Positions 1 through 6,095 of a stretch of 8,852 nt of DNA are shown here, piece after piece. Where the stretch lies: positions 1 to 8,852 of the forward strand of contig DLPA01000140.1 of NCBI GenBank assembly GCA_002479815.1, written 5' to 3'. Both the position numbers and the translations under genes were made by a program. Numbering within the stretch: the first letter of the stretch is position 1; each line of letters starts with the position of its first letter. The notes beneath the pieces are model-generated. The model was not told where the DNA came from and did no database searches. It saw only the letters and a program-made list of their open reading frames with translations. The stretch comes from a bacterium UBA7470. GTDB taxonomy: Bacteria > Pseudomonadota > Gammaproteobacteria > Burkholderiales > Burkholderiaceae_C.

Positions 1-738
1 GACAACGAAACCGGCAACCACATCATGCGCACCCAGCGCTACGTCGAGCGGCTGGCCAGGCACCTGCAACCCCACCCGCGCTTTGCACCACTGCTGAGCG
101 AGGACTACATCAAGCTGCTGTTCAAGTCGGCGCCCTTGCACGACATCGGCAAGGTCGGCATTCCCGACCACATCCTGCTCAAGCCCGGCCCCCTCACGGC
201 CGAAGAGTTCGAGACCATGAAACAGCACACCTCGCTCGGTTATGAAGCCATCACCCGGGCCGAGACTTCACTGGGCACCGAGGTCGATTTCCTGCGCATT
301 GCCAAGGAAATCGCCTTGTCGCACAACGAAAAATGGAACGGCTCCGGTTACCCCAAAGGCCTTCGCGGGGATGAAATTCCGGTATCGGCCCGTCTGATGG
401 CGATTGCCGATGTGTACGACGCCCTGGTCTCCAGGCGGGTCTACAAATCGGCCATGACCCATGCCCAGGCGGCCGAGATCATCGTGGCGGGCAAAGGCCA
501 GCACTTCGACCCGGATGTCTGTGACGCCTTCATCGCCGTGCAGTTAGCAACGCCGATTGCAACGAGCGACACCGACTTTGGAAAAGAAAAAGCACCTGGC
601 GTTTCCGCCAGGTGCTTGATTTTCCTACCGAATTTGGTAGGCGCGATTGGATTCGAACCAACGACCCCCACCATGTCAAGGTGGTGCTCTAACCAACTGA
701 GCTACGCGCCTACAAACGATTCGAAGCCGCTATTATAG
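1..738 (+). CDS. HD-GYP domain cyclic-di-GMP phosphodiesterase, 3' part (5' end outside window; C-terminal tail abnormal)
   Basis: The reading frame is open from base 1, so the gene starts upstream of the window. The visible peptide is a nearly whole HD-GYP domain: DNETGNH at residues 1-7, the HDIGK metal-binding signature at 47-51, HNEKWNGSGYP at 108-118 with the GYP triplet, and GQHFDPDVCDAF at 166-177. HD-GYP proteins hydrolyse cyclic di-GMP to pGpG/GMP with a two- or three-metal centre. The opening 'DNETGNH' resembles RpfG-type proteins, where a receiver domain precedes HD-GYP, but that part is not visible. Family proteins usually end 10-25 residues after the FDPDVxDAF motif. Here the frame continues about 64 residues past it, through a terminator hairpin and the complement of tRNA-Val, to a TAG at 736-738. 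The tail after about residue 190 is therefore probably not native. A lost stop, a late frameshift or a sequence error are all possible. Domain identity is secure; the 3' end is not. Confidence 0.85.
   Translation, partial: DNETGNHIMRTQRYVERLARHLQPHPRFAPLLSEDYIKLLFKSAPLHDIGKVGIPDHILLKPGPLTAEEFETMKQHTSLGYEAITRAETSLGTEVDFLRIAKEIALSHNEKWNGSGYPKGLRGDEIPVSARLMAIADVYDALVSRRVYKSAMTHAQAAEIIVAGKGQHFDPDVCDAFIAVQLATPIATSDTDFGKEKAPGVSARCLIFLPNLVGAIGFEPTTPTMSRWCSNQLSYAPTNDSKPLL
580..617 (-). terminator. Rho-independent terminator after tRNA-Val
   Basis: A perfect 12-bp inverted repeat (590-601 against 606-617) with a TTTC tetraloop starts 17 nt past the tRNA 3' end. Read on the minus strand it is followed by a T-rich tract, TTTTCTTTTCC (589-579). 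This is a strong intrinsic terminator for the tRNA and for any relA readthrough. On the plus strand the same stem is followed only by GATTTTCC, so it could weakly stop the HD-GYP transcript too. Confidence 0.88.
635..711 (-). tRNA. tRNA-Val (anticodon GAC)
   Basis: The reverse complement folds into a standard 77-nt tRNA. A perfect 7-bp acceptor stem pairs AGGCGCG with CGCGCCT, followed by discriminator A and a genomically encoded CCA (637-635). The D-arm region reads TAGCTCAGTTGGTTAGAGC. The anticodon stem CCACC/GGTGG encloses loop TTGACAT, giving anticodon GAC, which reads valine codons GUC and GUU. The T-arm carries GTTCGAATC. The middle of the molecule closely resembles E. coli tRNA-Val(GAC). 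It lies downstream of relA on the same strand and has its own promoter and terminator. The plus-strand HD-GYP frame reads across its complement (the typical artefactual peptide IGFEPTTP). Confidence 0.97.
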
Positions 739-761
739 CCATAAAAAACGATGCTTCACAA
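732..761 (-). promoter_or_regulatory. Sigma-70 promoter of tRNA-Val with GC-rich discriminator
   Basis: On the minus strand a perfect TATAAT -10 box (737-732) lies 18 bp below a TTGTGA -35 box (761-756). The -10 box is followed by AGCGGC, a G/C-rich discriminator as found in stable-RNA promoters that ppGpp and DksA repress. The expected transcript start is about 12-15 nt before the tRNA 5' end at 711. The promoter sits in the 56-bp gap after the relA stop codon, so the tRNA need not depend on relA transcription. The apparent stop of the plus-strand HD-GYP frame falls inside this -10 box. Confidence 0.75.
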
Positions 762-767
762 GTAGAC

Positions 768-2984
768 TCACTTGCGACGCGCTCGTATCACCCCATCGAC
801 CTCGGCCAACACATGAAAGACGCGCTGCAAACGTTGGGCATCGGTGATCTCGGCGGTGAAGGTCATCCACGCCATGCCTTTGACGGATTGCGTTTGCACA
901 CCGATCACATTGATTTTCTCTTTGGTAAAGACCTCTGAAATATCACGCAACAAACCTTGCCGATCTCGGGCCTCAATTGCCACGTCAACTGGAAAAAATG
1001 CCGATTGATTCAAACGTCCTTCGTGCCACTGTACGGGGATGACCCGCTCGGGGTGTGAGCGCATCAAGTGCCTGTAATCAGGACAATCGCAGCGGTGAAT
1101 ACTGACTCCTTTGCCCTTGGTCACAAAACCACCGATGCTGTCGGGTGGGGCTGGTTTGCAGCACTTTGATAAATGGGTCAGCATGGAGTCCACCCCCACC
1201 ACCAGCACTTGACCACCCGCGCTGCTGCGGGCTTTTTTCACCAAGGCGTGATCCGCATTCGCGGTGCTGCTGTCCACAGGGTGCAGATGACTTTCAATCG
1301 AGCGCAGCGACAACTCGTCTTTGCCCACCACCTCAAAAAACTGGGGACTGGATTCAAACCCCATCTGTTGGGCCAACTCATCCAGGCCGATGGCTGTTTT
1401 ACCTTCCCGTTGCAACAGCTTTTCTACAGCTTCTCGCCCTCTTGCAATGGTGGCTTCCGAGGCCAGATTGTTGAACCAAGCCCTGACCTTGGCTTTGGCG
1501 CGTGAGCCGACCAAATACCCCAGTTCGGGGTTGAGCCAATCACGCGATGGTCCCCCTTCTTTGATGGCGATGATCTCCACCGTCTGACCATTTTGCAACG
1601 GGGTGGACAAGGGAACCATATTACCGTTGACCTTAGCCCCTCGACAACGGTGTCCCAGTGAGGTGTGTAAGGTGTACGCAAAATCCAAAGGTGTGGCCCC
1701 TTTGGGCAGCTCTACGATGGCTGCATCGGGTGTAAGGACATAGATGCGGTCATCAAACAAGCCTTCGGTCTGCCCGCCTAAATCCTGCTCCCACGCCAAT
1801 AACTGCCGTAAAACGGCGATTTTTGCGTCGTAGGCCGATGAGGCACTCACGCCTGCATAGCCTTTTGTGCCTGCCTCTTTATAAGCCCAGTGTGCTGCGA
1901 CACCATGCTCTGCATGCTCGTGCATGGCCTCGGTGCGGATTTGAATTTCGATAGGCTTACCCGCGTGGTCACGCACCACGGTGTGCAAAGACTGGTAGCC
2001 ATTGGGCTTGGGTTGAGCGATGTAGTCGTCGAACTCGCTAGGCACTGGTTGAAAGGCTTCGTGTACCCATGCCAAGACGGCATAGCAATCGCTGATATTG
2101 GGCACGACCACCCGTAAGGCACGCAAATCAAATACGCGGCTGAAGTCCAAAGACTTGCCGCGCATTTTTTTCGCAATGCTGTAAATGTGCTTGGGTCGTC
2201 CCTGTACCGAGGCTTGAACCCCCAGTTTTTCTAGATCAGTTTGCAAACGCTCGCGCAAAGCGGTCATGTAGCTTTCGCGCTCTGAGCGTTTCTCGTCCAA
2301 TAAGCGCGCAATACCGTGATAGGTCTCGGGTTCCAAAAACCGAAATGCCAAGTCCTCCATTTCCCACTTGATCTGCCAAATTCCCAAGCGATTGGCCAGT
2401 GGCGCAAACACTTGCAAGGCCTCTGCAGCCAAATCTCGTGGGGGCATGCGTTTGACCGAGGCAAAGTAGCGCAGCGTTTGTAAGCGCGAGGCCAGCCGCA
2501 GCATCACCACCCGTAAATCGCGAGAGAATGCCAAAAGCATTTTGCGGATATTTTCGTTTTGACTGGCTTGCAGCTCTGAAACAGGCGCTTTATTACCGTT
2601 GACTATCAGCGATTCTTGTCGTTCCCGCGCTTGTTTCAGCACCTGTTTTTCGCGAGCTTCACGCTGAAAATGAATCAAGCGTGTCGTCTCTACTGCTAAT
2701 GTTGCCAAGTTGTCACCAAACGCTTTGGCGATGATCTCTTGAGGTTTGTTCAAGTAGTTGCTGGCGTACACCAAATAGTTCGCAGCTTTCATGTCCTCCG
2801 AAGCGCCTACTAAGTTCAAAATACAGGCGATCGCATCGGCGTGATGGAGGATGTTTTCGCCTGTGTTCAAGTGTTCGGCACTGATCAAAGGCTCTGCAAA
2901 CGCACGTGCACGTTCAATGCTACCGACGGGAGCAGCGTTGGCGTGTGCCGTCGCTGAAACGATTAAGGCAGTGTTGGCAGTCAC
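768..2984 (-). CDS. relA: RelA, (p)ppGpp synthetase I (GTP pyrophosphokinase)
   Basis: RelA transfers pyrophosphate from ATP to GTP/GDP on stalled ribosomes, making (p)ppGpp during amino-acid starvation. The 738-residue length is close to E. coli RelA (744). The N-terminal hydrolase-like domain (about 45-190) lacks the catalytic HD pair: the expected site reads AANYLVYASN (67-76), so it should not degrade ppGpp. The synthetase domain (about 255-370) has GRPKHIYSI (262-270), YQSLHT (330-335) and EFDD at 317-320. EXDD is the acidic signature of synthesis-only RelA, whereas SpoT/Rel enzymes carry RXKD. Then follow a TGS domain (about 412-475), a helical region, the Cys-rich/zinc-finger element with CC at 608-609 and HRCDC at 630-634, and a C-terminal ACT domain (about 664-735). 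The start is GTG at 2984, since an in-frame TGA lies five codons upstream and the next Met is residue 65. A weak GAAAG stands 9 nt before the start. Confidence 0.97.
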   Translation of the reverse strand: MTANTALIVSATAHANAAPVGSIERARAFAEPLISAEHLNTGENILHHADAIACILNLVGASEDMKAANYLVYASNYLNKPQEIIAKAFGDNLATLAVETTRLIHFQREAREKQVLKQARERQESLIVNGNKAPVSELQASQNENIRKMLLAFSRDLRVVMLRLASRLQTLRYFASVKRMPPRDLAAEALQVFAPLANRLGIWQIKWEMEDLAFRFLEPETYHGIARLLDEKRSERESYMTALRERLQTDLEKLGVQASVQGRPKHIYSIAKKMRGKSLDFSRVFDLRALRVVVPNISDCYAVLAWVHEAFQPVPSEFDDYIAQPKPNGYQSLHTVVRDHAGKPIEIQIRTEAMHEHAEHGVAAHWAYKEAGTKGYAGVSASSAYDAKIAVLRQLLAWEQDLGGQTEGLFDDRIYVLTPDAAIVELPKGATPLDFAYTLHTSLGHRCRGAKVNGNMVPLSTPLQNGQTVEIIAIKEGGPSRDWLNPELGYLVGSRAKAKVRAWFNNLASEATIARGREAVEKLLQREGKTAIGLDELAQQMGFESSPQFFEVVGKDELSLRSIESHLHPVDSSTANADHALVKKARSSAGGQVLVVGVDSMLTHLSKCCKPAPPDSIGGFVTKGKGVSIHRCDCPDYRHLMRSHPERVIPVQWHEGRLNQSAFFPVDVAIEARDRQGLLRDISEVFTKEKINVIGVQTQSVKGMAWMTFTAEITDAQRLQRVFHVLAEVDGVIRARRK

Positions 2985-3035
2985 AGCGAAATACTTTCAA
3001 AGAACAAAATGATCCATGTACAAAATGAATAGAGC

Positions 3036-3061
3036 CACTGACGATCCCTCAACCGTCAGTG
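3036..3061. repeat. Inverted repeat in the relA/bdhA divergent intergenic region
   Basis: CACTGACG (3036-3043) and CGTCAGTG (3054-3061) form a perfect 8-bp dyad with a 10-nt spacer. No T-tract follows on either strand, so it does not look like a terminator. It lies about 50-75 bp upstream of the relA start, where an operator or a leader hairpin in the relA mRNA would be possible. Its function is unknown. Confidence 0.5.
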
Positions 3062-3103
3062 ATTCCATAGGACTTCGCAAACAGTGAGTATGGATAATCC
3101 AAA

Positions 3104-3138
3104 ACAGCTCGGACTCAATACAAGGTGTCCGAAGCTGT
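3104..3138. repeat. Second hairpin-forming inverted repeat between relA and bdhA
   Basis: ACAGCTCGGAC (3104-3114) pairs with GTCCGAAGCTGT (3127-3138) over 11 bp, with one bulged base and a 12-nt loop. On the minus strand the stem is followed by TTTTGG, so a weak leftward terminator protecting relA from antisense-side transcription is possible. On the plus strand it would fold in the untranslated leader of bdhA. I found no convincing -35/-10 pair for either gene in 2985-3194. Confidence 0.45.
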
Positions 3139-3194
3139 AGACATTCAACTCTGCTGAAGTTGCCAATTCAATCCTAATCCAATCTCAAGAATAT

Positions 3195-3965
3195 ATGCTC
3201 AAGAATAAAACCGCACTCATCACCGGCTCGACCAGTGGCATAGGCCTTGGCATCGCTAAGGCGCTGGCTCGCCAAGGGGCCAATATCATGCTCAATGGCT
3301 TTGGGGAGGTCGATGCCGCCAAGGCCGAAATTGCTGCCTTGGGGGTGCAAGTGGGCTACCACGGGGCCGACATGAGCAGGCCCGCTGATATTGAGGCCAT
3401 GATGAGTGCCGCTGCTGCCCAGTTTGGGCAGGTGGACATTCTGGTCAACAACGCGGGTATTCAGCACGTCGCCGCCGTGCAAGACTTTCCCACAGAACGC
3501 TGGGATGCCATCATCGCCATCAACCTCTCCAGCGCCTTTCACACCACTCGCTTGGCCTTGCCCGCCATGCTCGACGCTGGATGGGGACGTATCATCAACG
3601 TCGCCTCGGTGCATGGCTTGGTGGCATCTGCTCAAAAATCGGCTTATGTCGCGGCCAAACACGGCATTGTGGGTTTGACCAAGGTCACGGCGTTAGAGAC
3701 AGCGACCACAGGGGTAACGTGCAATGCCATCTGTCCCGGTTGGGTGTTGACACCATTGGTACAAAAGCAAGTCGATGCCAAAGCCGCCGCCTTGGGCATC
3801 AGCAACGAAGAAGCCAAACGGGTATTGTTGGCCGAAAAAGAACCATCTTTGCAATTCACCACCCCTGAAGAATTGGGCGAGTTGGCGGTGTTCTTCTGCT
3901 CGGCTGCAGCCCATAACGTGCGTGGCGTGGCGTGGCAGATGGATGGAGCTTGGACGGCGCAGTAA
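3195..3965 (+). CDS. bdhA: D-3-hydroxybutyrate dehydrogenase (short-chain dehydrogenase/reductase)
   Basis: This NAD-dependent enzyme interconverts D-3-hydroxybutyrate and acetoacetate in the cytoplasm, a step in mobilising poly-3-hydroxybutyrate. The 256-residue length is normal for classical SDRs. Visible elements are the Rossmann NAD motif GSTSGIG (11-17), NNAG (85-88), structural Asn110, and the catalytic Ser138, Tyr151 and Lys155 (YVAAK). Substrate-binding residues known from Pseudomonas 3-hydroxybutyrate dehydrogenases are matched by Gln90, His140, Lys148 and Gln192. Stretches such as IQHVA, ASVHGLVASAQKSAYVAAKHG and CPGWVLTPLVQKQ are diagnostic for this enzyme rather than for a generic SDR such as FabG. 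The ATG at 3195 has no clear Shine-Dalgarno sequence, but it places the glycine motif at the usual distance. The gene is transcribed away from relA and is followed by its own terminator, so it is probably monocistronic. The symbol hbdH is also used. Confidence 0.95.
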   Translation: MLKNKTALITGSTSGIGLGIAKALARQGANIMLNGFGEVDAAKAEIAALGVQVGYHGADMSRPADIEAMMSAAAAQFGQVDILVNNAGIQHVAAVQDFPTERWDAIIAINLSSAFHTTRLALPAMLDAGWGRIINVASVHGLVASAQKSAYVAAKHGIVGLTKVTALETATTGVTCNAICPGWVLTPLVQKQVDAKAAALGISNEEAKRVLLAEKEPSLQFTTPEELGELAVFFCSAAAHNVRGVAWQMDGAWTAQ

Positions 3966-4004
3966 GCCAGCAGTGCGCTCAGTCGCATTTACCATCCGTC
4001 AAGT

Positions 4005-4041
4005 AAAGCCCTACAGGCTAAAAACTTCTAGGGCTTTTATT
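4005..4041 (+). terminator. Rho-independent terminator after bdhA
   Basis: AAAGCCCTA (4005-4013) pairs perfectly with TAGGGCTTT (4029-4037) across a 15-nt loop and is followed by TATT. It begins 40 nt after the bdhA stop. The long loop and short T-run make it moderate rather than strong. Confidence 0.65.
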
Positions 4042-4140
4042 CATAAAAAATTCGTTTTTAACGAAATAAAAATCATATTTATTCTGTTTTTTTGGACGTG
4101 TTTACAAACTAAATTTCATATTCTTTTAAAGGAGTGAGCA
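4042..4140. other. AT-rich leader of the TerB-like gene with a small palindrome
   Basis: This 99-bp stretch is much richer in A+T than the flanking genes. It contains the palindrome TTCGTT-TTT-AACGAA (4051-4065), which could be an operator or a small hairpin. A possible promoter is TTGGAC (4092-4097) with CATATT (4117-4122), but the 19-bp spacing is long, so I hold this loosely. The region ends in a strong AAGGAG (4129-4134) six nt before the ATG. Confidence 0.4.
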
Positions 4141-4560
4141 ATGGGTTTGTTTGATATGTTCAAAACTGATGGGGCACAGACCATGACCCCAAAAATGGCA
4201 CTGGCTGCTGGACTGATTTACATGATGTCTGCCGACGGAAACGTCGAAGAAGAAGAAATTGGTCAGTTGGTTTCTGTGCTTGGGGGTGATCGTGCTGCAC
4301 TAGATAATGCAGTGAAATATGTGCGTAAAAACAACGTAGATCATTTCTTACAGTCTGTCCCCTCCCTTTTGTCTGAACCACAAAAGCGTTGTATTTTGAT
4401 CAATTTGTGTGATTCTTTGCTTGCTGATGGAGCCGCTGCACAAGAGGAGCAAAGGCTATTTGGTCGCTTCTTAACGGCCTTTGGTTTCAGCGAAGAAGCC
4501 TTCCGTCCCTATTTTGAGACCATCGCTATCAAGAATGACAAAACTGTGTTTCAGACATGA
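4141..4560 (+). CDS. TerB-like domain protein (tellurite-resistance TerB family), function unknown
   Basis: A 139-residue, acidic, probably cytoplasmic and mostly helical protein, with no signal peptide or clear membrane span. Two matching acidic motifs, ADGNVEEEE (31-39) and ADGAAAQEE (95-103), share the spacing A-D-G-x5-E-E and are related by internal pseudo-symmetry. This is the hallmark of TerB and related helical-bundle proteins, where the acidic pairs are thought to bind metal. TerB proteins occur in tellurite/stress ter clusters, but no terZ, terC, terD or terE neighbour is present here, so a tellurite role should not be assumed. The start is well supported: ATG at 4141 preceded by AAGGAG with a 6-nt gap. 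The gene stands alone between two terminator-like hairpins, and its base composition is lower in G+C than bdhA or the esterase. The family call is by motif; the function is not known. Confidence 0.75.
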   Translation: MGLFDMFKTDGAQTMTPKMALAAGLIYMMSADGNVEEEEIGQLVSVLGGDRAALDNAVKYVRKNNVDHFLQSVPSLLSEPQKRCILINLCDSLLADGAAAQEEQRLFGRFLTAFGFSEEAFRPYFETIAIKNDKTVFQT

Positions 4561-4570
4561 TTTTTAAATT

Positions 4571-4597
4571 AATAAACTGCCTATAGGCCTTTATTTA
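4571..4597 (+). terminator. Probable terminator after the TerB-like gene
   Basis: AATAAA-CT-GCC (4571-4581) can pair with GGC-C-TTTATT (4586-4595) around a TATA loop, ending in a T-rich arm. It starts 10 nt after the stop codon. The internal loop and few G-C pairs make it a weak intrinsic terminator. Confidence 0.4.
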
Positions 4598-4620
4598 CTT
4601 GCGTAAGCAGCTCACTTTTT

Positions 4621-4648
4621 TTGCTATATTTTTGAATCTCTTTGTAAT
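4621..4648 (+). promoter_or_regulatory. Candidate sigma-70 promoter for the GDSL esterase gene
   Basis: TTGCTA (4621-4626) and TGTAAT (4643-4648, five of six bases matching TATAAT) are separated by 16 bp in an AT-rich stretch. Transcription would start about 65 nt before the ATG at 4722. The -35 match is only four of six, so this is tentative. Confidence 0.35.
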
Positions 4649-4721
4649 AAGTGAGGCGCGATTAGACTGTCCTATGATCGGCGCGTTGCCCTTCGTGGCG
4701 TTGTGATAGGTTGAAGAGATC

Positions 4722-6095
4722 ATGAAATTTGGCTGGAATGTGAGACCTTGGTGTAGTGCGGTGTCGCTGGCGAGTGTGACGCTGACGGCAGCGCAGGCGA
4801 CGGCGGTGTGGGATACGCGGCAGCCCGATCAAATACGCTTGCCCAGCGTGACGATCCGTCATCAAAACAATCAAGGCGTGCTGGATGTGCGCTTGCGTAT
4901 GGGGCCTATCAAGTCGTGGAGCTTGCAAACCACAGGCGCACGCGAGAACCTGTATGACCCCACCACAGGGCTGTTGACGATTGCAGAAGTGGTCGCCCAA
5001 GGCACAACTTACTACAACGTCAGCCTGACACCTGTCGAGGTGTTGGAGTTGGGGGGATGGCGCACCACCACGACCAGAAAAGTCAAAGTCGTGGGCGACA
5101 GTTTGGCCGACAGTGGCACTTTTGGCTTCAAACTCACCGTACAAGGCACGCCCAGTGCGCCCGCTCAAATTTGGACGGATCGGATCGCTGCTGCTTTATC
5201 CGCTCCCATACTGTGTCCGCGCTACAAAGGTTTGTCAGAAGAAGAGGCGGTGCTCAACCCTGACCCGGCCAGTGCTGGGTGTACCAGTTTTGCGGTGGGC
5301 GGTGGGCGGATTCATCCGATGGGGATTTTGAATCGTTCCTTCAGCACCACACCGTTTTCGTTGACACAGCAAATGCGCGATCTGGCTGCTGCTGACGCGT
5401 ATGCAGACAACGATCTGCTCCTGATGGTGGGGGGTGGCAATGATGCGGCTGATTTACTCGGGGCATTTGTCAAAGCCGATAGCGATCAGGGGCTGGTGTT
5501 CAGCTTGTTGATCAGTGAATTGTTGAGCAATTCAGAGGTGCTAAAAGCCATGACGCGAGGGCGTGATGGGCGTATTGAGGCAGGGCATCTGCACATGCAA
5601 GCACTGGCGAATCGCTTGGTCGATCACATGAAGCCTGATGTCTTGGACAAAGGAGCCAAACGGGTGGTGGTTTTGAATATGCCGGATGTGAGTCGTACCC
5701 CCCGCTTTGCCGCACTGCTGGCTGGTCGTAGCGATGCAGCCACTGTCAGCACCTTAACCCGCGCATGGGTCAACAGCTACAACCAGCAACTGCAAACCCG
5801 CTTGGCAGCCGATGCAGATCGGGTGTTGGTGGTGGACTTCTTTACGGCGTTCAATCGTTGGCTGGATCAGCCTGCTGCTTACGGGCTGAGTGACGCGGTC
5901 ACGCCCGCTTGTCCAGTCGTGGGCACAGACAGCAATGGCTTACCCAACTACAAGCTGGCAGCGTGTTCAGAAACCAACTTGGCGGCGGGGTGGGAGGGGC
6001 GTGTTTTTGCAGATGGCTTTCATGGCACGCCCCGTGTGAATCAATTGTTGGCCGATGAGGTCTTGCAGGCCATGCGGACGAAAGGCTGGCGCTAG
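4722..6095 (+). CDS. Secreted GDSL/SGNH-family esterase or lipase with N-terminal beta-rich extension
   Basis: A 457-residue exported hydrolase. Residues 1-27 look like a Sec signal peptide (Arg8, hydrophobic run, AQATA). The SGNH blocks are complete: GDSLADSG (125-132) with nucleophile Ser127; FAVGGG (190-195) carrying the oxyanion-hole Gly; GGGND (237-241) with Asn240; and DGFHGT (431-436) supplying Asp431 and His434. This resembles the phospholipase/lecithinase/haemolysin group of bacterial GDSL enzymes, which cleave acyl esters. The substrate cannot be read from sequence. Unusually, block I begins at residue 125, whereas it normally follows the signal peptide closely. The intervening 30-115 is beta-rich and seems to hold two related segments (IRLPSVTI...SWSL and LLTIAEVV...VLEL). 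Cysteines at 165, 187, 397 and 415 could form disulfides in the periplasm or outside. The start ATG has GAAGAG close upstream. The stop overlaps the end of the convergent kinase gene. Confidence 0.88.
   Translation: MKFGWNVRPWCSAVSLASVTLTAAQATAVWDTRQPDQIRLPSVTIRHQNNQGVLDVRLRMGPIKSWSLQTTGARENLYDPTTGLLTIAEVVAQGTTYYNVSLTPVEVLELGGWRTTTTRKVKVVGDSLADSGTFGFKLTVQGTPSAPAQIWTDRIAAALSAPILCPRYKGLSEEEAVLNPDPASAGCTSFAVGGGRIHPMGILNRSFSTTPFSLTQQMRDLAAADAYADNDLLLMVGGGNDAADLLGAFVKADSDQGLVFSLLISELLSNSEVLKAMTRGRDGRIEAGHLHMQALANRLVDHMKPDVLDKGAKRVVVLNMPDVSRTPRFAALLAGRSDAATVSTLTRAWVNSYNQQLQTRLAADADRVLVVDFFTAFNRWLDQPAAYGLSDAVTPACPVVGTDSNGLPNYKLAACSETNLAAGWEGRVFADGFHGTPRVNQLLADEVLQAMRTKGWR

Noticed and set aside
441..674. 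Minus-strand open frame starting inside the tRNA (peptide beginning MVGVVGSNPIAP)
   Set aside because: The typical spurious translation from a tRNA sequence; it overlaps the tRNA, the terminator and the HD-GYP gene and has no coding signature.
1145..1587. Plus-strand open frames of 88-110 codons inside relA
   Set aside because: Antisense shadows of a well-conserved relA coding sequence, with low-complexity Pro/His/Cys-rich translations and no ribosome binding site.
3074..3098. GATAAT at 3093-3098 as a -10 box for bdhA
   Set aside because: No acceptable -35 element at 16-18 bp, and the following hairpin lies between it and the gene; not supported as a promoter.
3174..3662. 162-codon minus-strand open frame opposite bdhA
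   Set aside because: Mirror frame of a confidently identified dehydrogenase; the translation is rich in Gly/His/Asp without a recognisable domain.
3775..4137. Plus-strand 120-codon frame running from bdhA into the AT-rich gap
   Set aside because: Begins out of frame inside bdhA and crosses its terminator; the peptide end is an AT-rich translation, not a protein domain.
4141..4560. Calling the TerB-like gene a tellurite-resistance determinant
   Set aside because: Only the domain motif is present; there are no terZCDE neighbours, and most single TerB-domain proteins have no shown role in tellurite resistance.
4662..5168. 168-codon minus-strand open frame opposite the esterase N terminus
   Set aside because: The plus strand carries the signal peptide and GDSL block in a continuous frame; the opposite frame is Arg/His-rich shadow sequence.
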